This document shows, one piece after another, positions 25,971 to 37,827 of a DNA stretch of 64,000 bases. The DNA comes from Glebionis coronaria. Taxonomy: Eukaryota > Streptophyta > Magnoliopsida > Asterales > Asteraceae. The DNA lies in assembly GCA_025667525.1 (NCBI GenBank), contig CM046879.1, positions 387,523,039 to 387,587,038 of the forward strand, in the 5' to 3' direction. Both the position numbers and the translations under genes were made by a program. How positions within the stretch are numbered: the stretch's first letter is position 1; the number at the start of each line of letters is the position of its first letter. The notes under the pieces were generated by a model. The model was not told the DNA's origin and ran no database searches. It was given only the letters and a program-made list of their open reading frames with translations.

Positions 25971-26804
25971 TGTAAAACCCGCATGCTTTTACCATGAATA
26001 GTACCCTTACGATAGTACGTACATGATTAGAACTTTCCTTTTATAGCGTGTTTACGTTTCACGAACAAGAATTACAAGTATTACGTACGTGTTATAACAC
26101 GATAAGTATTTATTACGTATTAAAACACGATAATTATTTCAGTAATAATTATAATCCTGAACATACGAACATGAAATCATGAACATAAATTAATCACGAG
26201 CTAATATTACGTATGTATATATATTTATTACGAGCACAAATAAATATATTAAGTCAAGATCGATAACTACTTAAATCACGTAAATTACGAACACGAGAAC
26301 ACACTTATATTTTAGATACGGAAAATGTTCGGGTTACCCCATGTGGGCCCCATACCCACGGACACACAAGACTAAAAGGGCCTAGCCCATTAATTTTTAC
26401 TAAACATGGAAAAAGAGGAAAACATGTTTCATATTTACAAAATTGTGAAAACAAGAAAAACCCTAAAATCCTTTTCTTCTTCCTTTGGTTCTTTTGCCGC
26501 TGGGCTTTACATCACCAAAGAGGTGATTCGGTTTGATTTTTGGTGTTCGTTTATTACAAGAATCGTTAGTGTGTTCATCTTCTTGATTTCACGTGATAGG
26601 TATAAACCCTAATCTCTTTTATTTTATGTTTTTATTTTCTAATCACATAAAATCATGAATGTTTTTAATAACTAATTAGAAACAAGATATAAACATATTA
26701 TTAAATCATGGGGTTTAAATCAATTAAGTGTTTAGGGGTGTTTGTTGTTTGGCCAACGCCTAAACCGAGCCCAAGGGGGTCTCGGCTTGGCTTAAACTCA
26801 CACC

Positions 26805-26826
26805 ACCGAGACCTTAAGGTCTCGGT
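26805..26826. repeat. Perfect 22-bp palindrome in the B 5' LTR
   Basis: Centre at CCTTAAGG, arms ACCGAGA/TCTCGGT. A shorter CCGAG...CTCGG inverted pair lies just upstream (26765-26785). The 3' LTR has lost the right arm (near 34825). Confidence 0.85.
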
Positions 26827-27404
26827 TTGGTTGTGATGGTGTCACGGCAGTAGCAAGGCAGCGGAAACCCCGACTTAGGTCGGGGTATGGTGATATTTTG
26901 GGTCCGGTTCATGGGTTAAAACACGGGTCCGGTTCACACATGTTTAGATTCAAAACACGGTCCGGTTCATGAATTATTTTTCAAGGTTTAATATTTTTAC
27001 AAGTTATATTATTTTTACAAGAATTAAATTAAATTAATTAAAAGCATGAACATGATTAATTTAATTTACATGACTTAGGTTATTAATTTTATTATTAATA
27101 CATGAATTTTAACCTAAGTATTTATCATTTAATTAGACTATATAATTAATTATTAAAACCATGACTATAATTAATTAATTTACATGACTTAGGTTATATT
27201 ATTAATTGATAATAATACATGTTTTAACCTAAGTATTTTACCTTTATTTAATTAAAATCATGTTATATTCAATTAAATACTTATAGTTTATTTAATTCAC
27301 ATGAAATAATTAATAAACTATACTATATAATCACATGACTTAGAATATTAATCAGTGAACAGTTAAGCTTATATAATTAGCTTAATTATCCAGCTTATAT
27401 CTAA

Positions 27405-27606
27405 TTATGGGAACTTTCTATTTTTAGAAACTTATTTAATTAAGGCAGCTAATCTATTTATGAAAACTTTCTATTTTTAGAAACTTATCTATTTTAAGCA
27501 GTAAATCTATTTTTGGAAACTTTCTATTTTCGGAAACATTCTATTTTGGTAACTTTCTATTTTTAGAAACTTTCTATTTTAGGAAACTTGCTATTTTTAG
27601 AAAGTT
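27405..27606. repeat. Tandem repeat of an 18-20 bp unit in the B LTR
   Basis: About nine imperfect copies of GAAACTTTCTATTTTTAG, with the counterpart at 35385-35582 in the 3' LTR. Copy number and order differ slightly between the LTRs. Confidence 0.8.
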
Positions 27607-28855
27607 ATTTATTATTACACAACAAGTATAATAATACATGAAATACAAGTAATACTTAAACAGAATAAACAGAATATATGATAAACACGGTATAAAGCTT
27701 ATATCAGTAAAACATGACATGAACATATAAAACAAGCTACGACATGATATAAAACCAGTTACGTACTCAGTATTTAGATACTTATACACGTATGTATTCA
27801 TGTAGCATTAGTGATACCGAAGTAGGACTCTCTTTCGTTCGTCTTCTTCGTTCACTGGACATAAGGTACGGATTCTCCGTCCTTTCAATATTGACATTCT
27901 TTCCTAATTAGGATTTCCCGTATGCAGCCAATTGTTTTCCCCAGTATATGTTTTATATGTTTTTGAATTGCTTATGTTTAGTTAGAATACCTAAAGCCAT
28001 ATACATGCATGACCAGTTTCACCTAGTTATGGAGGTACCATAACCATGACAGTAGAGGCACCAGTGTTATGACTTCACCACGGCGGAGTGATAGCTCGTG
28101 GCATCCCTTTCAGCTTTTGGCCATTTATTTTATTATCTGGTGGGACGTATGGGTGCATCCTAGCTTACATGTTTTCAGCAGATTACTCAGTGTGAATGTG
28201 GTGTGTACCTTGCATCCTTCCCAAGGAGCTGATCCCTCCTACCCAAAACCAGTATATTAAATTAGAGGCAGCCCCTCTAATTTGCATGACGAGGTCGCCC
28301 CTCCAAGTATTCATGCACGTTGATATTTCATGACCTATATTGGCAAATGGTAAATATGTTAAACAGTTTTTACAAGATAAACATAAGGCTTTTCAAACTA
28401 TAAAACCAGTTTTACTAAGATATAACCAGGTTATTCAGGACTTAGTTTCTTCTGTTGTTTCATGTTTATAAGCTTATATTATTCATGCTACATGTGTATG
28501 TCCGTGCACTAAGAGTATTCCTCAGCCGTTTTCCTTTTCATGTTCCCAAAACGGCAGGTACTCAGGGACGCTCGTAGACTTTAAGCTTATGTGCATATGG
28601 ATTGAAAGCTTCCTAGCCTTCTTTACTTTATGCGTTTATCTATACTTTGATACTCATTTCCATGGACATTGTTTAGTCCTTTCATTTACGGTACTTATGT
28701 TTGTGTGTGATGAGTTCTACTTTTGAGATACCGATGTTTGATTCTGGTATTTCCTTTGTGGTCATGTAATGTTTAGACATTTATCCTTGTATGCTTCGAT
28801 GACACGCCATAATCACGCGTGACATTCCATTTATCAAAAAGGGGTGTTACAATTA

Positions 28856-28868
28856 TGGTATCAGAGCC
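28856..28868 (+). promoter_or_regulatory. Primer-binding site of element B
   Basis: TGGTATCAGAGCC, perfect tRNA-Met type, four bases after the LTR end. Confidence 0.92.
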
Positions 28869-29069
28869 AAGGCTTCGACCTGTAGGCTCTCAAAACACGA
28901 CCTATAATTAGTGGGTAGTCACTATGGTCTTCCTAGAACTGACAGTCGGTTTTCATGCATTCATCATTTTCATGCATACATATATATCTCATTGTCGCAG
29001 GTTTATGACTAAGTAATGGTTGGTACAGGACTGGCCCTTTTTAGTCGCATGTGTTTTATCTAAACTTTT

Positions 29070-29145
29070 AAATTTGGGACCGACCCATAGGCGTCCCCTC
29101 GCCATGTCTTTTGTTTTTGGTGAACTGACCATAGGCGTTCACTCT
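29070..29145 (+). ncRNA. Leader hairpins of element B, two stem-loops
   Basis: GGGAC/GTCCC (29076-29080 with 29093-29097) and GTGAAC/GTTCAC (29120-29125 with 29137-29142) enclose nearly the same loop, CGACCCATAGGC or TGACCATAGGC. They lie in the 430-bp leader between PBS and gag. The flanks also match the Z leader in reverse complement. Confidence 0.65.
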
Positions 29146-29298
29146 CGCGCATAACAAAGTTTTCATAAAACTGCATCATGCATTCATGTACTAGTTTTCC
29201 TACATAATTTTTTCTCATGATTTATTGGTATAATTTTTTCTCATGTATATATTTTATGTTTTGATCAGTTAATCATGTATTCTATGTAATATTGTCAG

Positions 29299-30200
29299 AT
29301 GGTTCTCACACGCGAGCAAGAACAACTCAACGCAGCAATCCAAGCTGCAATGCTAGCTATGCTTCCTCAGTTGAGGAACGAAATCAGGGCTGAGGTTCAT
29401 GCTGCCAACAATCAGCAACATCACCCAGTACCTCCTCCTCCTCCAACAACATTGGCTACATGGTTGGAGAGATTCAACGAGCTCCGTCCTCGAGCCTTCG
29501 AGAGAACTGATAGCCCCAGTGAAGCTGAAAGCTGGTTGGCTCACATTGAGAAGATCTTTGATGCCATGGGCTTTGACCCCGTGTTCAAGTCGAGGTTGGC
29601 ATGCTACCGGTTCGAAGGTGATGTGTTAGCATGGTGGATAGAACTGAAGCAGTCAGAGGGAGGTGATGATTGGGTGGCTGGTTTGACATGGGCTCAGTTC
29701 AGGGATAGGGTGATGGAGTAGTTCTTTCCCAAGGATGAGCAAGACAAGATGAAGAGGGAGTACCATAGGATCCGACAGAGAGCTGGGGAGAATAGCAACG
29801 AGTTCATGCAGCGCTTTCTTCGCTTAGATGGTTTCCTTGGTGCAGCATCAGGTACTCCTGAAGAGCAGGAACGCCATTTCAGGTGGGCTCTTCGTACATC
29901 GGTCGCAAACAACTTGGTGTGTGCTACGTTCAACACGGTAGCACAAGTGGCCGATGCAGCACGTAAGCTGGAGATGATGCAGGAGAGAGATGATTTCGGG
30001 GAAGCAGAGAGACCCGATAAGAGGCAGAAGACTAGGGACCGGTCTCAGCCGGCTACTCAGCAACAGCCTAATCAACCCAAGGGAAACGATCAGACTCATG
30101 ACTGTTCTGCTATGGATAAGCGTGGCAGTAATGATAATTATCGTAACAACGCTAGACACTCCAACAGCAGCAGGTCCTTATACATACCCATTTTCTTATG
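29299..30200 (+). pseudogene. Gag of element B
   Basis: The ATG at 29299 opens a frame with the layout of a Ty3 gag: charged N terminus, a Pro-rich spacer (about residues 38-52), then the capsid-like region with WLERFNEL, AESWLAHIEKIFDAMG, YRFEGDVLAWW and FRDRVME. An in-frame TAG at 29719-29721 replaces the Gln codon expected before FFPKDEQD. The frame then continues through FMQRFLRLDGFLG to a Gln/Asn-rich tail. It is lost at about 30190 in a short AT-rich stretch. The zinc knuckle follows in another frame. It would form the particle in the cytoplasm. Confidence 0.9.
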
Positions 30201-30230
30201 ATTACATGTTATTATTCTTAATTTTGACAG

Positions 30231-31052
30231 ATTAGCAAATCTTCTACCAGGAACCATGGTAAGGGTAGCGACCAGAACCAGATAGGTTCACAGCCTAACC
30301 GTCCAGCTATCACTGGTTCTCAGCCAGTCAGGACATCTGCTGGAGGATATACTCATCCTCTTAGCTCTACTTGCCACCGTAGGCACCCAGGGCCATGTCG
30401 TCGCGACAGTGACGCATGCTTCAAGTGTGGTCTGCCTGGCCATCGCATGAAGGACTGCCGCAAGGGCGAGATGGAGGGCACATCAGGACATGCTGATACC
30501 AAGCCGCCTCCTACTACAGGACGCGTTTACACGACATCTCGCGATCAGGACAACAAGTCTACATGTACCATCACTGGATTCTTGTATATGTATGGTCAAG
30601 CTGCGTGTGTTCCGTTTGATACGGGTGCTACTAACTCGGTCATTTCTACTGCTTATGCCAAGAATGTTAGTATACTCCCCATTCCACTAGAGAATAGACT
30701 CAGTATTTCCACGCCTTTGAGAGACTCTATACTTATAACCCATGTGTACAAGAGCCTTCCCCTAGAGTTTGACGACAAGGTTCGTCCTGTTGACGCACTT
30801 CCGCTGGACATGAATGATTTTGACATGATTTTGGGCATGGATTGGCTATCCAAGCATCATGCTACTATAGACTGCCATTCATATCGAGTCATCTTCGGTG
30901 ATGTTAATGCGCCAGAGTACATCCACAACGGGTTCGTACCCGACAGGTCTGTACAAATTATATCAACCCTGCAAGCACGTGCACTACTGTCACAGGGGTG
31001 CGAGGGTTATCTAGCTACTGTTCATGGCATGGATGTTGAATCCCCATGAATT
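30231..31052 (+). pseudogene. Nucleocapsid zinc knuckle and aspartic protease of element B
   Basis: A CCHC zinc knuckle, CFKCGLPGHRMKDC (30417-30458), ends gag. The protease follows in the same frame with catalytic DTG (30618-30626, FDTGATNSV) and the C-terminal ILGMDWLSKH (about 30829-30850). Both protease signatures are intact. The frame differs from that of the first gag part, so a frameshift lies between about 30190 and 30300. It ends at a TGA (31048-31050) just before RT. Confidence 0.9.
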
Positions 31053-31862
31053 CAGGATCAGCCAATAGTGTCAGAATTTCCAGATGTATTTCCAGAAGAA
31101 CTTCCGGGCATACCACCTGCACGTGAAGTAGAATTTAATATCGAGCTCATCCCAGAAGCTGAGCCAATTTCCAAGGCTCCTTATCACATGGCTCCCATAG
31201 AGTTAAAGGAGCTAAAGGATCAACTGCAAGAACTTCTGGAACACGGTTTTATTTGACCGTGCGCATCTCCATGGGGCGCACCGGTCTTATTCGTTAAGAA
31301 GAAGGACGGCAGTATGCATCTTTGCATAGACTATCGCGAGCTCAAATAGATTACCATCAGGAATAGGTATCCACTACCACGTATTGACGATCTGTTTGAC
31401 CAACTCCAATGGGCCAAACATTTCTCCAAGATTGATATAAGGCCAGGCTATCACCACCTACGGGTTAAGGAGCAGGACATCGCCAAGACTGCTTTCCGTA
31501 CACGCGATGGCCACTACGAGTTTGTAGTCATGACTTTTGGCCTTACCAATGCTCCAGCAGTGTTCATGGATTTGATGAACATAATCTTTCATGAATTTCT
31601 GGACAAGTTCTTCATTTTCTTCATCGATGACATCCTGATTTTCTCTAAGTCCAAGGAGGAACACGAAAACCATCTTCGTACAGTACTACAGATTCTTCGC
31701 CAGAAGCAGTTGTATGCTAAATTCTCCAAGTGTGAGTTCTGGTTAGACAAGGTGGCATTCTTAGGTCACATTGTATCAGCAGAAGGAAAGATCCAGCGAA
31801 GGTTGAGGCTATTACTAAATGACCGAGGCCGACATCAGCAACTGAAGTCCGCAATTTCCTAG
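31053..31862 (+). pseudogene. Reverse transcriptase of element B
   Basis: The palm reads [62 protein letters not shown], then catalytic FIDD (31620-31631) and [13 protein letters not shown]. In-frame stops at 31254-31256 (TGA where Arg is expected) and about 31347-31349 (TAG) break it. A frameshift near 31790 moves RNase H to another frame. The catalytic Asp pair is intact. It synthesises cDNA from the element RNA inside cytoplasmic particles. Confidence 0.93.
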
Positions 31863-32523
31863 GCTTAGCTGGTTATTACCGTAGGTTCGCGGAGAACTTT
31901 TCCCGCCTAGCACTACCATTGACCAAACTGATGCGGAAAGGGGAGAAATTCGTCTGGATTTTGAAGACCTGAAGCAGAAGTTAGTATCTGCACCTATTCT
32001 TACTCTCCTATCTAGTACGGGTGGATTTCAAATCTATAGTGATGTATCAGGGAAGGGACTTGGCTGTGTTCTCATGCAACATGGGAAAGTGATCGCGTAC
32101 GCTTCACGACAGCTTAAGCCTTATGAGGAAAATTACCCTATGCATGACTTAGAACTTGCAGCAGTCGTGTTTGCATTAAAGATATGGAGGCACTACTTAT
32201 ATGGAGAATCATGTGACATTTTCACAGACCACAAGAGCTTGAAGTATATCTTCACTCAGCGTGAATTGAACATGAGACAAAGGAGATGGTTGGAGATGTT
32301 GAAGGATTATGCCATTAATCTGCAGTATCATCCCGGCAAGGCGAATGTAGTGGCATATGCACTTAGCAGAAAGTCCGGAATGATCAACGAGATTGAGATT
32401 GAGGAGGAAATCATAAGAGACATGGAACGACTAGACATAGAGATCATGGTACATGGACAACACGGTTACTTGGCTAATCTTAGAGTAGAACCCGAATTAC
32501 TCTCTAAGGTCAAGGAAGCTTAG
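31863..32523 (+). pseudogene. RNase H of element B
   Basis: Seen: [15 protein letters not shown] (first catalytic Asp codon 32041-32043), [20 protein letters not shown] (second, Glu), [11 protein letters not shown] (third, Asp) and the terminal [16 protein letters not shown], in which the usual ADALSR has lost its Asp. The domain would remove RNA from the RNA-cDNA hybrid. The frame ends at a TAG at 32521-32523 in place of a Gln codon and reopens at once as integrase. Confidence 0.9.
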
Positions 32524-33330
32524 AAAGATGATGGAGAAATCTGGGCGATAATTCAGAATTTGGAGAAGCATACAGAATTTCGAGTAGATGAAGATGGTAT
32601 CTTATGGCAGGGTACGAGACTTTGTGTTCCTGATGATCAAGAACTCCGGGAAGCCTTGTTAGCTGAGGCTCATAGCTCCCCATTTTCTATACATCCGGGT
32701 TCAACCAAGATGTACCATGACATCAAGCAGTACTTTTGGTGGAGTGGTATGAAACAGGATGTTGCTACTTACGTCTCCAAATGTCTTACCTACCAGCAGG
32801 TCAAGATCGAGCATCAGCGATCTGGCGGTCTTCTACAACCGTTAGATATTCCAGAGTGGAAGTGGGACAAAATCACCATGGATTTTGTTACTGGTCTTCC
32901 TCCAACCAAGAGGAAGCACGATGCAATTTGGGTTATCGTTTATCAACTTACCAAGTCAGCTCATTTCTTACCGATCCGCAAGGAAGATTCGGTCAGTAAA
33001 CTCGCCGATACTTATAGAAGGGAGATCACGAGACTTCATGGTGCTCCATCCAGCATCGTCTCAAACAGAGATCCTTGATTCACTTCGCGATTCTAGAAAA
33101 GTCTGTAGAAAGCTTGGGGTACACAACTTAAGCTTAGCATGGCTTTTCATCCTTAAACAGACGGGCAGTCAAAGGGAACGATTTAGACATTGGAAGACAT
33201 GTTGAGTTCATGTGCATTGGAATGGACGGGTGATTGGGACGATTACATCTGTTTGGTGGAGTTTGCATACAACAACAGTTGGCACGCAAGTATCAAGTGT
33301 GAACCTTTCGAGATGTTGTATGGCAGAAAG
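32524..33330 (+). pseudogene. Integrase of element B, catalytic residues lost
   Basis: The zinc-binding domain has HPG and a CLTY pair in which the second Cys is Tyr. The core has ITMDFVTGLP with the first catalytic Asp (32881-32883). The second motif is SNRDP instead of SDRDP (Asp to Asn, about 33064), followed by a TGA at 33076-33078. The third motif reads GQSKG instead of the usual GQSER (Glu to Lys, about 33170). Further stops and frameshifts follow through to the C-terminal region. It cannot have been active in this state. Confidence 0.9.
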
Positions 33331-33918
33331 TGTCACGCCCCAATTTGATGGGATCAGGTTGGTGAGCGAACACTTGAAGGACCAGAAATCATAGAGCTGA
33401 CTAATGAGAAGGTCTCAGTAGCTAAGCATAAACTGCAAGAAGCACGGTCATGTCAGAAGAGTTACGCAGTCAAGCATCGTAGAGACACACATTTTAACGT
33501 AGGAGATCACGTTTTCCTTAAGGTTTCACAGGCACGTGGTGTTAGACGTTTTGGAATCAAAGGGAAGCTCAGTACTCGATTCATCAGACCGTTTGATATA
33601 ATTGAACGAGCCGGTGAAGTATCTTACCGTTTAGCGTTACCTCTGCAGCTTTCTCATGTACACATTGTTTTCCATGTGTCCTTACTCAGAGGGAACCAGT
33701 ATCATCCCCTTCACATGGTTCAGTATCCACTGGAACAGATACCTGAAGATCTCACTTTGATAGAAGAACTCGAACGAGTTCTTGACAGACAAGAACGAGT
33801 CATTTGAAGGAATACGATTCCATTCGTCAGAATCCTTTGGAGGGATCATACCGAGCGGGAAGCCACTTAGGAAACAGAGGAGTCTATCCGGGCTTCTTAC
33901 CCTGATTTCATATTTTAA
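33331..33918 (+). pseudogene. Integrase C-terminal region and chromodomain of element B
   Basis: The stretch 33480-33720 resembles the GPY/F-type C-terminal domain (HRRDTHFNVGDHVFLKV-like wording in broken frames, then LRGNQYHP). The chromodomain follows at about 33735-33918: LERVLDRQERVI, a TGA, then IPFVRILWRDHTEREAT, a TAG where Trp is expected, and YPDFIF with a final TAA at 33916-33918. Chromodomains in this group direct integration to particular chromatin. The two stops fit CGA-to-TGA and TGG-to-TAG changes. Confidence 0.82.
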
Positions 33919-33962
33919 ATTCGGGTATGTTCTTCTTTTCCAGATTACTTTATCTATAATTC

Positions 33963-33995
33963 GGGGACGAATTATTCTTTTTAGGGGGGAAGAGT
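33963..33995 (+). promoter_or_regulatory. Polypurine tract of element B
   Basis: GGGGACGAATTATT box followed by TTAGGGGGGAAGAG directly before the LTR. The same box precedes the Z LTR on the minus strand. Confidence 0.85.
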
Positions 33996-36827
33996 TGTAA
34001 AACCCATTTACCATGAATAGTACCCTTACGATAGTACGTACATGATTAGAACTTTCCTTTTATAGCGCGTTTACGTTTCACGAACAAGAATTACAAGTAT
34101 TACGTACGTGTTATAACACGATAAGTATTTATTACGTATTAACACACGATAATTATTTCAATAATAATTATAATCACGAACATACAAACATGAAATCATG
34201 AACGTAAATTAATCACGAGCTAATATTACGTATGTATATCTATTTATTACGAGCACAAATAAATATATTAAGTCACGATCGATAACTAATTAAATCACGT
34301 AAATTACGACCACGAGAACACACTTATATTTTAGACACGGAAAATGTTCGGGTTACCCCATGTGGGCCCATACCCACGGACACACAAGACCAAAAGGGCC
34401 TAGCCCATTAATCTTTACTAAACATGGTAAAAGAGGAAAACATGTTTCATATTTACAAAATTGTGAAAACAAGAGAAACCCTAAAATACTTTTCTTCTTC
34501 CTTTGGTTCTTTGGCCGCCGGGTTTACATCACCAAAGGGGTGATTCGGTTTGATTTTTTGTGTTCGTTTATTACAAGGATCGTTAGTGTGTTCATCTTCT
34601 TGATTTCACGTGATCAGTATAAACCCTAATCTCTTTTATTTTATTTTTTTATTTTCTAATCACATAAAATCATGAATGTTTTTAATAACTAATTAAAAAC
34701 AAGATATAAACATGTTATTAAATCATGGGGTTTAAATCAATTAAGTGTTTAGGAGTGTTTGTTGTTTGGCCGACACCTAAACCGAGCCCAAGGGGGTCTC
34801 GGCTTGGCTTAAACTCACACCACCGAGACCTGGTGGTGATGGTGTCACGGGGTATGGTGATGTTTTGGGTCCGGTTCATGGGTTAAAACACGGGTCCGGT
34901 TCACACATGTTTAGATTTAAAACACGGTCCGGTTCATGAATTATTTTTCAAGGTTTAATATTTTTACAAGTTATATTATTTTTTCAAGATTTAAATTAAA
35001 TTAATTAAAAGCATGAACATGATTAATTTAATTTACATGACTTAGGTTATTATTTTTATTATTAATACATGAATTTAACCTAAGTATTTATCATTTAATT
35101 AGACTATATAATTAATTAATTATTAAAACCATGACTATAATTAATTAATTTACATGACTTAGGTTATATTATTAATAGATAATAATACATGTTTTAACCT
35201 AAGTATTTTACCTTTATTTAATTAAAATCATGTTATATTTAATTAAATACTTTAACCTATAATTTATTTAATTCACATGAAATAATTAATAAACTATGCT
35301 TTATAATCACATGACTTAGAATATTAATTAGTGAACACTTAAGCTTATATAATTAGCTTAATTATCCAGCTTATATCTAATTATGGGAACTTTCTATTTT
35401 TAGAAACTTATTTAATTAACGCAGCTAATCTATTTATGGAAACTTTCTATTTTTAGAAACATATCTATTTTAAGCAATAAATCTATTTTTGGAAACATTC
35501 TATTTTTCGAAACTTTCTATTTTTGGAAACTTTCTATTTTTGGAAACTTTCTATTTTAGGAAACCTACTATTTTTAAAAAGTTACTTATTATTATACAAC
35601 AAGTATAATAATACATGAAATACAAGTAATACTTAAACAGAATAGACAGAATATATGATAAACACGATATAAAGCTTAAATCAGTAAAACATGACATGAA
35701 CATATAAAACAAGCTACGACATGATATAAAACCAGTTACTTACTCAGTAATCAGATACTTATACACGTATGTATTTATGTAGCATTAGGGATACCGAAGT
35801 AGGACTCTCTTTCGTTCGTCTTCTTTGTTCACTGGACATAAGGTACGGATTCTCCATCCTTTTAGTATGGACATTCTTTCCTTATTAGGATTTCCCATAT
35901 GCAGCCAACTATTTTCCCCAGTCTATGTTTTAGATGTTTTTGAATTGCTTATGTTTAATTAGAATACCTAAAGCCATATACATGCATGACCAGTTTCACC
36001 TAGTTATGGAGGTACCATAACCATGACACTAGAGGCACCAGTGTTATGACTTCACCACGGCGGAGTGATAGCTCGTGGCGTCCCTTTTAGCTTTTGGCCA
36101 TTTATTATATTATCAGGTGAGGCGTATGGGTGCATCATAGTTTACATGTTTTCAGCAGATTACTCAGTGTGAATGTGTTGTGTGCCTTACATCCTTCACA
36201 AGGAGCTGATCCCTCCTACCCAAAACCAGTATATTAAATTAGAGGCAGCCCCTCTAATTTGCATGACGAGGTCACCCCTCCAAGTATTCATGCACGTTGA
36301 TATTTCATGACCTATATTGGCAAATGTTAAATATGTTAAGCAGTTTTTACAAGATAAACATAAGGCTTTTCAAACTATAAAACAAGTTTTACTAAGATAT
36401 AACCAGGTTATTCAGGACTTAGTTTCTTCCGCTATTTCATGTTTATAAGCTTATATTATTCATTCTACATTTGTATATCCATGCACTGAGCGTATTGCTC
36501 AACCGTTTTCCTTTTCATGTTCCCAAAACGGCAGGTACTCAGGGACGCTCGTAGACTTTAAGCGTACGTGCATATGGATTGGAAGCTTCCTAGCCTTCTT
36601 TTTTTATGCATTTATCTATACTTTGATACTCATTTCCATGGACATTGTTTAGTACTTTCATTTACGGTACTTATGTTTGTGTGTGATGAGTTCTACTTTT
36701 GGGATACCGATGTTTGATTCCGGTATTTCTTTTGTGGTCATGTAATGTTTAGACATTTATCGTTGTATGCTTTAATGACACGTCATAATCACGCGTGACA
36801 TTCCATTTATCAAAATGGGGTGTTACA
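33996..36827 (+). repeat. 3' LTR of element B
   Basis: 2,832 bp, from TGTAAAACCC to GGTGTTACA. It is slightly shorter than the 5' LTR, mainly through loss of sequence around 34825-34850. It contains the tandem 18-20 bp repeat at 35385-35582. Confidence 0.93.
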
Positions 36828-36832
36828 TTTAT

Positions 36833-37029
36833 TTCGTATCAATATAGTATAAATCCTTAGAAAGGATCAAGTTATTTATCTAGTTATAATGTTTCTTCTT
36901 GTTCTTAGTGTTTGTATTCCGCACAACTACTTTGTGTTCATTAGAGTCTCTCCGTGAAAAGACTTATGATTACAGAAGTTGTTCACCATCCTTAACAGGC
37001 TGAAAGATCTACAACTAAAGGACCCAACA
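36833..37029 (+). repeat. Copia C 5' LTR, second part
   Basis: Continues the LTR broken at 25970 and ends CCAACA at 37029, followed by a PBS-like TAGTATCAGAGC (37032-37043, one change from the tRNA-Met core). It contains an A/T-rich R-U5-like stretch and no gene. Confidence 0.8.
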
Positions 37030-37142
37030 AGTAGTATCAGAGCTTGTTGGCTCTCGATCTGGTTGATCTACAAGGTTTTCGTTAGTATTTTCTGTTTTTA
37101 AATTAATAAAGTTGTTGATCTAGGGGTTTTCCCAACAAACCC

Positions 37143-37225
37143 TAGATGATTCTTACTCCACTCCTGCTAATTCTGCTGTTGTGAGTTCCATGGGCTCTAG
37201 TCCAATGCCCTATACCAGTAGCCCA
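37143..37225 (+). pseudogene. Copia C gag start, interrupted by copia D
   Basis: About 110 bp after the PBS an open frame reads DDSYSTPANSAVVSSMG and further Ser/Pro-rich sequence up to 37225. Beyond D it continues in the same frame at 61326-61359, ending at the LTR tip of copia E. Only the N-terminal part of gag is in the window, so the identification is by position and composition. Confidence 0.55.
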
Positions 37226-37727
37226 TGTTGGGAATAAAATGTAACCAATACACTTGGATGCTGACAAGAGGAATCTGGACGTTGATAAGAAGAAATCAAG
37301 CGTGACAGGACAAGCGTTGACAGGAAGAACTCAAGCGTTGATAAGAAGAAGTCAAGCACTAATAGAAGACTTAGTCTACACGTTTTATGTTTCTAGTATG
37401 TTTCTAGTAAAGATATGTTCGACAAAGTATTTTTTATGTTTATCTTTACCAAGAATAGCTGATACGTAGACTCTTGTACAAGGTTCCTTAATCTATGAAA
37501 GGAGGCCTTTAGGTTTTAGTTTAACATACGTTTTACACTTTCATTGTACGCAAGTTTGATTTATCAATCAAAGTGAAAGTTTGGTTTATCTTGTTTGTGT
37601 GTTCTTGTTTAAGTATTAATTTCGCATAATACTTGAATTGTTACATATACAACAAAGTTTCTCTACGTGTTTAACTTGATTTAATCTCGTTTACACAAGC
37701 TAAATCGATCTAAGTTTGGGATCAACA
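37226..37727 (+). repeat. 5' LTR of copia D
   Basis: 502 bp. Its first 140 bp hold the six-unit heptad array (37259-37366). The small open frame at 37254-37469 is this array in the LTR, not an independent gene. Confidence 0.95.
37259..37368 (+). repeat. Heptad array in the D 5' LTR
   Basis: Six units of the type GCGTTGACAAGAAGAAGTCAA. Aligning on the T of TGA gives 37262, 37283, 37303, 37318, 37339 and 37360, so spacing is 21-20-15-21-21. The 20 comes from one lost T in unit 3. The 3' LTR has 21-21-15-21-21. Confidence 0.9.
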
Positions 37728-37729
37728 AG

Positions 37730-37741
37730 TGGTATCAGAGC
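37730..37741 (+). promoter_or_regulatory. Primer-binding site of copia D
   Basis: TGGTATCAGAGC, perfect tRNA-Met type, two bases after the LTR end. Confidence 0.92.
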
Positions 37742-37827
37742 TTGTTGAGAAACTTTGATCTAAAGAACACAAAAACTCTAAATCGCCAAAAACCCTAATT
37801 TTCAAGAAACCCCTAAACTAAAACTCC

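Larger units (their letters stand above)
25971..28851 (+). repeat. 5' LTR of element B
   Basis: 2,881 bp from TGTAAAACCC to GGTGTTACA, matching 33996-36827. It differs by indels, including a region at 26808-26890 that is absent from the 3' LTR. Small open frames such as 26406-26612 are not genes. Confidence 0.93.
25971..36827 (+). mobile_element. Element B: Del/Tekay-type Ty3/gypsy chromovirus, full-length but dead
   Basis: Two LTRs (25971-28851, 33996-36827), a PBS (28856-28868), a polypurine tract (33981-33995) and pol in the order protease, RT, RNase H, integrase, chromodomain place it in the chromovirus branch. The flanks TTCAT (25966-25970) and TTTAT (36828-36832) are a TSD with one change. 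It sits inside the LTR of copia C. At least seven in-frame stops and two frameshifts disable it. Confidence 0.93.

Noticed and set aside
30174..30230. Possible intron in B gag (GT...AG, AT-rich, 57 nt)
   Set aside because: It is too short for a typical plant intron, and removing it does not restore the frame between gag and the zinc knuckle. A frameshift is the simpler reading.
37254..37469. Open frame in the D LTR as a leader peptide
   Set aside because: The matching frame in the 3' LTR has a stop, and the openness comes from the heptad array.
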